A stretch of DNA of 64,000 bases, from NCBI GenBank assembly GCA_023053545.1, contig JAKZAN010000118.1:1-64000 (forward strand), given 5' to 3'. Position 1 is the stretch's first letter, and every line of letters starts with the position of its first letter. This stretch comes from Lepidurus packardi. Its lineage: Eukaryota > Arthropoda > Branchiopoda > Notostraca > Triopsidae. A program made the position numbers and the translations under genes. The notes beneath the pieces were generated by a model. That model ran no database searches, was not told the DNA's origin, and worked only from the letters and a program-made list of their open reading frames with translations. Below, piece after piece: positions 11,997 to 20,989 of the stretch.

Positions 11997-12614
11997 TCAT
12001 GGCTTCTTGCCGACTCCGAATAGATCTAACAGTTTTTTGCCCTCTACCCAGACACCTAGGTTGAAATCTTTGTTATTGGTGTCAAGTATATCAGGCAAGT
12101 TCATCTTTCCTCCTTGTTTGTTAACGATCGCAGGGTACGGAGGAGGAGGCATCACGTACTTTCCTCGGTGCATCATATGGCTTCGATCGCAGGCAAAATT
12201 CTCTAAATATCTGTCGACTGAGAAAACTCGATAGTGGATGACTTCCTCGAAAATCGTGGTTGTGAGTGCTTGACTATAATACTCTTCTAGGGGGATCCCC
12301 CATTGCAGTCTGGAGTCGAAATCATAGACCCAGTTTTCTTTCGTAGCTTTGTCTTTTACGATCATAATGACATGGTAGTCCCAACTGACTTTGTATCCTT
12401 ATGCAGGGTTTTTCCCACTGTTCTGCTGGCGTATGCATGTTTGTTTTGTAGGAGTTGTGATGACTACTGCGTAGGCAGGATAGTTGTCTCGGTAAGCAGG
12501 AGTCGTGTTTTGGCTGAAATATTTGCAGGCCATGTAGACATTCTCTTCACAGTAGTGACTAGTATATGTGAGCTTCTCACGATCGAGGACTTCCTTGGGT
12601 TTGCTATCTACCAT
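11997..12614 (-). CDS. NTAQ1: Protein N-terminal glutamine amidohydrolase
   Basis: One exon of 205 aa on the minus strand, ATG 12614 to TGA 11999-11997, with a TAA Gln at 12401-12399. The Cys-His-Asp triad of the NTAQ1 family is visible: TSHYCEENVY (Cys near residue 22), WDYHV (His near 80) and VYDFDS (Asp). The downstream signatures VDRYLENFACDRSHM and MPPPPYPAI, with KMNLPDIL, also match. The enzyme deamidates N-terminal Gln to Glu, feeding the Arg/N-degron pathway in cytosol and nucleus. In a genome where stops also encode Gln this is an ordinary protein-level enzyme with no link to decoding. An in-frame TGA upstream fixes the start. Confidence 0.95.
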
Positions 12615-12836
12615 CTACAGGGTCTGAATATTCTGGATAAGATCAGTGGGTTTTAAATAAATATGAGTTCACGTAGTGGAAAAATAGTAGAATCGCCAAC
12701 AAGTAAATGCAACAACAACAACTAGAAACAATATAGCTTTAATTCATATCACGATCCGAATCGATTCCCTTTTGTGTTTATATCAGATGCTACGAGACCA
12801 TAATCTCTAAAATTATTGAAGATCCAAAAGTCCAAA

Positions 12837-14452
12837 ATGAACAGTCCCCTGAACACTGCTGAGGAATTCAAGAATAAAGGTAACGAGGCTCTCAAAGTCG
12901 GAAATAATGACGAGGCCCTCGCCATGTATACCAAGGCCATCGACGAGGCTGAAAAGGAGGCAGGACAGGTCCCCAACGATAAAAAGTCAATATACTATGC
13001 CAACAGAGCTTACGTCCAGATCAAGATGGAGAATTACGGCTTGGCCCTCCGCGATGCCAACCAGAGCATCGAGTTCAATAAGGATTATGTCAAAGGCTAC
13101 TACCGTGCGGGTAGCGCTTATCTTGTCCTTTCCAAAAACAAATAAGCCTATGATGCCTTCCTCAAGGTACACCCGTGAAAAACACTAATCACACTTCATA
13201 ACTATCTGTAGGCATTCGAACTGGGCAACCGAAAGGATGAATTCATTTATGCCAAGCTCAAGGAGCTTAAGGTGATCATGGAGGAATAAAAAAAGGAAGA
13301 ACGAGCCAAAATCTTTTCAGGTCTTTAGGGCTACGCCAAGAAGATGTCTGGACAGGTTACATGGAGGGATATCGAAGTTACTGACTATTCCGGCCCCCGC
13401 CTCAATGACAAAACTGAGGTCACTGCCGAATGGGTTATCGAACTGATGGAATACCTCAGGGCTCAAAAGAAGTTGCATCTTCGTTACTTGCTCCAGCTTA
13501 TCGATAAATTAGAGAACATTCTCGAGAAGTATGACACTCTGGTGGACTTCACAGTGCCTGACGAGGAGGAATTCACAGTCTGCGGAGACATCCATGGGCA
13601 ATTCTACGATCTACTCAACATCTTCAAACTGAATGGCAACCCTGGCCCCAATAATAAATACCTTTTCAACGGTGACTACGTCGACCGAGGCTCCTTTTCA
13701 GTCGAATGCATTATCACCCTCATCGCTTGGAAGTGTGTTCACCCAGATATTATGCATCTAACCAGAGGTAATCATGAGGCACGCAGCGTCAATATGATCT
13801 ACGGCTTCAAGGGAGAGGTCAAGGCTAAGTACAATGATGCCACTTATGAAGCATTCTGTCAGCTCTTCAACCGCCTGCCTCTGGTTTATGTGCTGAATAA
13901 AAAGGTTATGATATGTCATGGAGGCCTCTTCGGGGAGGACGGAGTGACTCTGGAGAAGATTAGAAAGACCAATAGAATAATGGAGCCTCCTGAGAAGGGC
14001 ATCATGTGCGACCTGCTGTGGGCTGACCCTTGCAATGAAAAAGGTAGAATCCCTAGCAAACGAGGAGTGTCAGGCGGATTCGGGCAGGACATCACCGAGA
14101 AGTTCTTGGCTGAAAACAATCTTGGTAATTAATCTTGCTCTTATCCTTTTTCGCATTTTATGTTTGTAGAGTTGCTGATCCGTTCCCACGAAGTCAAGCA
14201 GGAAGGCTACGAAGAACACCACGGAGGCAAGTGTATTACAATCTTCAGTGCCCCGAACTACTGCGATCAGGTGGGCAACAAGGGTGCCTTCATCAAGCTC
14301 AAAGGCAGCACCATGAAACCCAAATTCACAAAGTTCGACGCTGTGGTAAGAGCATTTCCTTAATCCCGCCTATCATGACTTTTGTAATACTTTAGCCGCA
14401 CCCGAACATTGGCCCGATGGCGTATTCCTCTGGTTACTCTGGAATGTACTGA
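12837..14452 (+). CDS. PPP5C: Serine/threonine protein phosphatase 5 (TPR-PP5)
   Basis: Four exons (12837-13166, 13212-14124, 14170-14345, 14396-14452) give 491 aa, against 499 in human. Introns are 45, 45 and 50 nt. Residues 1-130 hold three TPR repeats ([57 protein letters not shown]) that in PP5 bind Hsp90 and autoinhibit the enzyme. The catalytic domain has GDIHGQ, GDYVDRG, RGNHE, HGG and SAPNYCD, which carry the metal ligands and catalytic His. The last exon encodes [18 protein letters not shown], the PP5-type C-terminal helix region. TGA codons within the introns require the splicing. Cytosolic and nuclear; dephosphorylates Hsp90 clients and kinases. Confidence 0.96.
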
Positions 14453-14614
14453 TGAGTGCTTTGTCTAGAAATATAGAGATATACAGATTCATACGAATAG
14501 AGACGTTGTGAACATTAATGCTTGTCTATTAACTCCATACCTATTTTCATATAGGCTATTCTAACTAATGAGTGCTAGGATAAGCGACAAATATTTTGAA
14601 TACTTTAAACGAAA

Positions 14615-15213
14615 TCAAGAGTAGATGTTTGACTCTGTTATTACATAGTCTAGACTCTCGTCAGTATCTTCTGCATGGATAGATTCTGTGTACAGACCTT
14701 ACAGTCCGATCCCCACCCAGATCGTCGGGGTCTGCTGTCTCCTGAATTACCTTATTGTTGCATCATAGTACCCTCCTCCATAGCCGATTCGGTGTTTATT
14801 CTTGTCAAAACAGATCAAGGGTACCAGCACTACTGAAGGGGTGCACATAGGCTGATCCTAACGAGGCACATCTATACCATATTAGCCTGTCATAAAAAGC
14901 GAATTGTTATATACGGGATGGTACCTTTTGTAAAATGATGCTATTCTGTGGCCAGCTTAAAGATCAAGACCTTAGAGTTCGAATAGTGTACAGGGTAGGC
15001 TGTGGCAACATTCTCCAGCGGTGATAAGGGCGGAACGATTTCTTTGGGAAGAGGTTTGTAGGTCGCAAAGGTCAGGGAATTAGTTTGAGGCAGCATGTCT
15101 AACAAGATTCGGAGGTTAGCTGCGAGCCCGTGAGCATAGTCATTTTGTGCTATGAGACTGGTTCTTTTGGTTTTGTAGGCCAGCCTGACCAGGGTTTTCA
15201 GGTTGTTAACCAT
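14615..15213 (-). CDS. MTHFS: 5-formyltetrahydrofolate cyclo-ligase (MTHFS)
   Basis: Two exons on the minus strand (15213-14925, 14886-14615; intron 38 nt) give 186 aa. The N-terminal LAYKTKRTSLIAQ segment matches the basic ATP/folate region of the family. After the splice the protein reads VVLVPLICFDKNKHRIGYGGGYYDATI, ending in the diagnostic GYGGGYYD loop. The C-terminus keeps the IGL / HAED D pattern and the V-I-TE ending. The enzyme converts 5-formyl-THF to 5,10-methenyl-THF using ATP in one-carbon metabolism. A TGA in the intron proves the need for splicing. The gene is convergent with PP5, 162 bases apart. Confidence 0.93.
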
Positions 15214-15531
15214 ATCCAGGTCGAATATGATAGTGAATGGTGGGTGCTAAGTATTTAGGCTAAAATTGTAAGAGATAGGGAATATATAAGACGATGGCGG
15301 AAGCATATTAAGATGATTAGGTGAAAATCTTCGTAGAAACATGGATATCGTCGATGGAAGTACTTAATATAAGAGAATCCATTAAAATGCATTAACATTT
15401 TCTCAAGTCTTTGAATGTATGAAGAACCTTTTATTCCTCTGATAGGTCACTCCGGGATGCCTGAAAGAATAAATTATCCTTCGATACCTTTTTCCATAAG
15501 GTCAATAACTCTATAACTAACTTCCCCCCTA
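15214..15531. other. Intergenic between divergent genes
   Basis: 318 bases separating the minus-strand MTHFS start from the plus-strand orphan at 15532. It is AT-rich and carries no ORF or motif I can support. It is the likely shared promoter region of both genes. Confidence 0.5.
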
Positions 15532-16479
15532 ATGCACATGCAGCTCAAGGCCACCAAGATTCTGCCCAGTAAAGGATAATAACCCTCTTCCGCCTATAGA
15601 ATCTAGGATTTCTTCCTCCCTCTAGATCAAGCCATTCTTTCCTCTAAACAGTCTCACACCTCGTCAAAAAATACTGAAACCCTCCGACTCGAAACCACCC
15701 ATACATCTCTCCACACTGCCCTATCGAACAATACTAGCTTCACAACCAAGCATCTCTCCACCCAGCCTTTCGCTACTTTCACTAGCACTCACTCTTCCTC
15801 ACGCAGAAGCACTGATCAACTGCATCATACTTGGAACTAAGCCTACCTCTAGCGTTCTCTGGACGCAGTCAACTCAACCATGGAAGAAAACTATAAGACA
15901 AAATCCATCTTCGTACTTCGCAATACCTTCGACTTTGGACTCAACAAATACTTCTAGAACATCGCTAATAAGGTTAGTAGCCACTTGCGCTGCCGCGGCT
16001 ATAAGTTTCACTAAGACCCGGAACTTCTCAAACAGAAACGTGAGTCCGACCTCCGGAAGGCCTAAATAGCCAGGAAGAGGCTTGGCAATATTCAACTCCT
16101 CTGTAATCCGAGTGTAAAAAATAAGCAGTCTTTGGACTAGATACGCACAAGTTCTGAGCAAGACAGATACCAGGAGAGCGGGAAGTCTAGTACTGGAGAC
16201 TTGATGTCAAAACTTGACATTTCAAATCTATCCGCCACATTCCATGTGAATAATAGCCCGAGCCGGCTGAAAGTGTCGATGTCAATACTGCCAGCGATCG
16301 GGTGTGAGCAGAACACGAGTGCTAGTTCGGAGATGTGGGCTGCGAAGGCAAAGAACAGGAAGTTGGTGAACAGACCCACGTTTCAACTGCGCGGGTATAT
16401 GCCGAAAAACAGGGCGCTGAAAGGAAGGGAGTCCTAAGAGGCGATGGGCAACAATTTACTTATAACGAATGAGATGTGA
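15532..16479 (+). CDS. Orphan basic protein, 315 aa
   Basis: Single open frame from ATG 15532 (a second ATG two codons later) to TGA 16477-16479, with about ten TAA/TAG Gln codons. The N-terminal 115 residues are Ser/Thr/His-rich and look disordered. A more structured segment follows (YKTKSIFVLRNTFDFGLNKY, SSHLRCRGYKF), then a basic helix (ELLKQKRESDLRKAQIARKR) and a Ser/Asn-rich tail. I recognise no family. Coding status rests on the 315-codon open frame and on codon choice like that of its neighbours. It could be a structural or ciliary protein, but nothing in the sequence proves that. Confidence 0.65.
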
Positions 16480-16890
16480 ATATGGGAGTGACATTTTTTC
16501 AAAAGTCTGGGAGTATGTTTACGCGATCTGGTTTTGCGGGATAGTGGTGGCTGGCTAGAAATAACTGTGAGGTGCATATCGAGGATCTAGAACAAACCAA
16601 GCAATTGACAGGATGAACCTAATAGGTGAAATAAGATATAGACCATTAAGTTAAATATTGGCTAATGGACGTTCGGGAGTGTTCCTTTTTATGTTCTTTA
16701 ACATGCGTGATTTTCTCTAGTTTTCTGTAGGCTTCCTGCATCCTATTTTTTAATCATATTAAAATCCTGCCTATCGAAAGTAGATATCGTGCTAATCCCT
16801 TAAGAAAATGCTGTGGTTTTAAAATTAACTCTATTGTTTCCAGTTTTTCTTGCTAAACAAATACTCACAAAACAATAGAAAATAGACACA
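16480..16890. other. Intergenic, AT-rich
   Basis: About 410 bases with no supported gene. The stretch directly upstream of 16891 is very AT-rich and probably contains the kinase promoter and leader. Confidence 0.5.
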
Positions 16891-17945
16891 ATGACTGACC
16901 CCTCAACATCTTATACCAAAACCACCTCCCGTCCTTCTTCCCTCGCTGACTACCTCATCTTCTACGATTGCCTCCTCGGACAAGGCAGTTACGCTCAGGT
17001 CTACAAGGCACAACACCAGCACACCCTCGAATTTGCCGCAGTCAAAATCATCAATCGCAAAAAAAACCAATAGAAAAACAATATGCACAACGTCCTAAAC
17101 TAAATAGAATTCATCCAAACACTCGCCCATCCCAATATAGTCAACTTCAAAATGCTCTGCCAGTCTGCCGAAGACATCTTCCTGTTCACCTAGTACCTGC
17201 CTGGCTATTCCCTCGAATATTACCTTCTCAAACGCATTAAGTGGACCGAGAAAGAAGTCCTAGCCATCATGGCTCAACTCGCCGAGGCTATACGTTATTT
17301 GCGGTCACGCGGTCTCATCCACAGAGATATCAAGCCCGCCAATATCATCTATAATCAAAAGACTGGCCAAGTCAAGCTCCTAGACTTTGGATTTACAACG
17401 ACTTTTGACTCCAACTCAAACTCTCCAGTTCTTATATAGCAAGTTGGGTCACCACTCTACATGTCACCCCAGGTTCTCCGCAGACAACCATACACTGACA
17501 AATGTGATGTCTGGTCATATGGTGTTGTTTTTTATTAGCTGTTGGCTGGACGTGCTCCCTGGGTCGCCAATAACACCCGCGAACTTAAGAGCAAGGTTGA
17601 AATGGATAATATCGACTATTAAAAGTTAGAAGTGAGCCAGTTCACTAAAGCCATCATCAAACGTTGCTTGCAAATCGAGGAGTATAACCGCATACCAGTT
17701 CAAGAACTCGGGTATTGGGGAGTCTGCAGGGCCGGGAGTCCAGCAGGACGCACTTTACAAACAGAGAAAAGTCAGAAGAATTTATCGACTTAAACATCGC
17801 TGTGTACTCTAAGATCGAGCAAGAGCAAGCTAGAACTGACCAGCAAAGAGTCCCAATACGGGATATCTGCAAAGTGTCTGACTAGGTGTAAATCTGGGAC
17901 ATGGTTAATATGTTCCTGAAGAGAAGAGTGTGGTTAATCTAATGA
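16891..17945 (+). CDS. ULK/Atg1-like Ser/Thr protein kinase with a problematic 3' junction
   Basis: The kinase domain starts at about residue 26. Glycine loop [13 protein letters not shown]-type Lys in FAAVKII, catalytic loop HRDIKPANI, metal motif DFGF and activation segment [11 protein letters not shown] are visible. The activation segment resembles ULK/Atg1 kinases (GSP.YM.PEVL), but the APE-type Glu is Gln. Reading straight on gives a TGA at 17929-17931 and a poor C-terminus. Removing a 32-nt GT-AG piece (17712-17743) gives [22 protein letters not shown], fitting kinase subdomain XI, and ends at TGA 17943-17945 (340 aa). That intron is shorter and more GC-rich than all others here, so a frameshift or sequence error is the alternative. 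Role by family: autophagy initiation or related signalling, unproven. Confidence 0.78.
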
Positions 17946-18507
17946 TAAGTTATTTGTTGTGTTGGCTGAGTTACTAATTGATATTGCGCGTAACGAGAAT
18001 TTGTTTTGGGATATGGTTTTTAGCAACATGCCAGTTTAGTTATTGTGCTAGTCTCTGTTGAGTTTCAGGATGCCATCAGACACTCTGACATTTTCTGAAG
18101 CCAAGACCAATGTCTATAATTTTAGAGTGCATTGCTATAATTTGCCCCTCCTTTTCTGGGGAATCCTTGCCCAGTTTGATTTCACACGAGAGCCAATAAA
18201 TAAGTTTAATCCTTCAAGAACTTTCCAGTTCACGATTCGAAAGCATCATTAAAGCACTATAATCAATAAATAGCAAATACACAACAATAACCTTTAGTCG
18301 CAAATGTCAGCATAGGATCAGATCAACCAGGCACTCTACATCAGCGAATACGCACAAGTACCACCCATCACATGGCTCTCAGCCATACACCATTCGTTTC
18401 CCCTTATTTTCTGTTTCTGTTGTCTGTAAATTTCTGTGAATTTTCCCGATCACAATGATATTAAAGGCTAAAGTGATTCTGATGGGTCGAGTTGTTGCCC
18501 AGTCAGA
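17946..18507. other. Intergenic, with a possible alternative first exon
   Basis: About 560 AT-rich bases. A short open segment at 18304-18357 (MSAQDQINQALYISEYAQ) ends at a GT donor and could splice to an acceptor near 18553 as an alternative first exon of the next gene. Nothing else is recognisable. Confidence 0.35.
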
Positions 18508-20203
18508 ATGTCATATTTATTTTTGCAATTGCACACTCACAAAGCAATAGAGTGTAGCAGCCTGCTCTCCCCTCAGAGTAAGAGTCTCTTCACTGTCTAT
18601 CCCAAATTATAAAGCCTCAAAATTACCAATTCTTGCACCTTATCCTTGCTTTTCAATAAATACGCTTTCCATTCATTCTCACAGATCAACTGGAAACATG
18701 ACCAAGACTTCAAATTTTAAATCCCCGACTCATCATTAAAACCCGGCCAGCCCATCACCGTCGCTTCTGCAGCCTATAAAAACAATACGGTTGCGTATAA
18801 GATACAGCTCCACCCCTTTCCCGACAGGACTCTCCCCAACTCTGAAGACATCAAGTTCGTTTACTTCAAATAGGGCGAGAAGAATGTGCGTATCGATAAG
18901 AACGTGCTGAAGAGGGAGTGGAGGACTCAGCAGAGTATGATGCTGCTGGCCAATGTGTGCTTGCGGACATCTGAAATCGTATGTTTTCTGGAGATGCGGA
19001 AGAGGAGGGGGCTGGGAGTGGTTCGGTTCAGCAGAGACGTCACGGATGGCAGCGGCAAAGTGAACGAATATCACAACCGATGGGATTGCGTAATACACCC
19101 CATTTATCTACTGAACTCTAATAGGCTTTTATATTATCCAATCAATGGCAATATGTGTCTACCTCCTCTAATTTTATAATCACCTTTTAGTTCGTCGAAT
19201 TTTTTGAGTCAGCCAGCGGCACCCTCCGATATACCTGCATCGTCCTTGTCCCCCTTCACACTAGCCAGACCTTCCGAAGACTGTTCAACCAATTTCTGAC
19301 CACAACCGTCCTTGCCACCCTCCAACAGATATCCCATCTCCCCGAATCATCTACATCGTCTACCCAAGATTGTCTACTTAAGAACAGTAAGTCAGAAACC
19401 AGCCCGAAACCTACAATGCAGACCCAAGAGAACACTGGTCCCAGTTGGGGCCCTAAACACATCCGAGTGATGCACCTAGAAGAAAAATCGAAACCGATCT
19501 TCTAGAAGATGAAGAAAAGATTCCCCGAGGAAAACGACAACACTCTTTGCCGGTTCCTGTCTGCTCGGAACTTTGACTTGGACAAGAGTGTGTCCGCGTA
19601 CTTAGAATACAAGTAGTGGAGAGAGTCAATGAAGAAATACAAAATGGGAGACTTCCAGGAGATCATCGATAAGAAAGTAACACGATCCCACCAATTTATC
19701 TATCTCTCTTCATTCCAATCACATAGTACTTCGAGTTATGGGGAAAAGACCACCATGGTCGGCCTGTGATCTATAACAGAGCCAGCCGCGTTATCCCTTC
19801 TGAAATGAGTCCCTAGCACGAAGAACTCTACTGCATCTTCTATGCATACTTCTTTGATATCTACGTGGAATAGTTCATGGAGGGGCATGTCGATCAGGTC
19901 CTTGTTGTGGCAGACGGTGAGGATCTTGGTGCCAAGAACTTTAAACTCTCTCTGACCTCCAAGAATATCGACAGCGTCAACAAGTATGCCCCTGAGAGAC
20001 AATCCAAGCTGGTGGCGCTAAACTTCAACTGGTTTGGAGTGGGGATATGGAACGCATTCCTGAAACCACTGCTGCCGAAGAAGACGGTTTCAAAGATCGA
20101 AGTGGTGGGGAAGGATGCGAAGAAGATCCTGAAAGCTCTACAGGACGAGATGCCAATCGAAATCATTCCTGAGAGATTTGGTGGACTCAATAAAATGCTA
20201 TGA
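18508..20203 (+). CDS. CRAL-TRIO (SEC14-like) protein, possible N-terminal MSP/VAP domain
   Basis: Exons 18508-19089, 19191-19676 and 19727-20203 (introns 101 and 50 nt) give 514 aa. The C-terminal half has a CRAL-TRIO-N helix (RFPEENDNTLCRFLSARNF, DLDKSVSAYLEYKQWRES) and a lipid-binding domain (WGKDHHGRPVIYNRASRV, RQSKLVALNFNWFGVG, a groove-closing helix, VVGKDAKKILKALQDEM, IPERFGG). These domains carry phosphoinositides or other lipids between membranes. The N-terminal about 120 residues (LFTVYPKLQSLKITNSC, FKFQIPDSSLKPGQPITV, KFVYF) resemble an MSP/VAP beta-sandwich, weakly. MSP domains bind FFAT motifs at ER contact sites. The start is uncertain: 18508 is the simplest, and an upstream spliced start at 18304 is possible. 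Confidence 0.72.
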
Positions 20204-20461
20204 ACTCAATGTATTCTTCCTATACTTTTGATAATCATATTTGCCATACAAACTTCAATGGGTGGATATCGTAAGAATTATACCTGCTTGAACACTACAC
20301 TTTCAGCTTAAATAGGAAAGGTTTTGTCCAAGCTGAAATTGTACACGCGGAGAAATGGAAATAACAATACAAACCAGCGAAAACTACTGCACTGATCCGA
20401 GAGGACAGACTTGACCAAATTGAGTCATGCGCATTAATTAAAAAGCATATTACACACTCCA

Positions 20462-20989
20462 TCAGACACTCCCCTCACTGCATCTACTCACACAGAACTA
20501 CTGGATGTGCCCCACGATTTCCCTGATCTTCTGCAGGTGGGCGTGCTTCTGCTCCCGACAGATCCGCGTCGACAGCACCACCTGCAGCGGGGCCAGGTTC
20601 TGCAGGAAGAACACGCCCAGTCGTCGTGCCACTCCCACGTAGTGCCTCTGCACCTCCTCCCCGAACACTCCTGCCAGCGCAGGCCGAGGCTGCAGCAGGG
20701 TCTCCAGGTTCTGCAGGGTCACGAAGTGGCTCATGTTCTGGCGCAGCAGTCCCAGGAAGGAGTAGAAGCCCGTGGGACTGACGGGCAGGTCGGGGGGAGA
20801 GGCGGGGTGGCTGGCGAAGAGGCGCAGGAGGTGGGGACGGGACTTGGCAGGCTTGCAGAGGAAGGTGATGACCTGGAAGACGAGGTTGGTGAGGATGTTG
20901 CGGCCGGGGTTGGGTTTGGCGCGAGGCTTGCGCTTCTGCTGGGCTCGGGGCCTGTGGATCTTCTTGGCTCGCGAAGGGCCAGTCTTCAT
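20462..20989 (-). CDS. GC-rich orphan protein, copy A of an inverted pair
   Basis: Minus strand, ATG 20989-20987 to TGA 20464-20462, 175 aa if TAG is Gln. With standard stops it would end at TAG 20500-20498, just past the shared block, giving 163 aa. The N-terminus is basic and Pro-rich (PSRAKKIHRPRAQQKRKPRA). A compact hydrophobic helical domain follows (NILTNLVFQVITFLCKP, GFYSFLGLLRQNMSHFV, RHYVGVARRLGVFFLQNL). GC content and codon choice (CTG, CAG, GTG) differ from neighbours, and no TAA/TAG occurs inside the duplicated block. I recognise no family. The nearly identical partner at 23.9-24.4 kb supports a real coding unit. A nuclear or nucleic-acid-binding role is only suggested by the basic tail. 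Confidence 0.65.
20503..20988 (-). repeat. Inverted repeat arm A (GC-rich gene block)
   Basis: 486 bases that match 23888-24361 in opposite orientation with only a few substitutions and one 12-base insertion (four codons, PRAK, present here). Similarity stops abruptly at both ends: it starts one base inside the ATG here and ends a few bases before the TAG. The flanks are unrelated. Confidence 0.92.
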
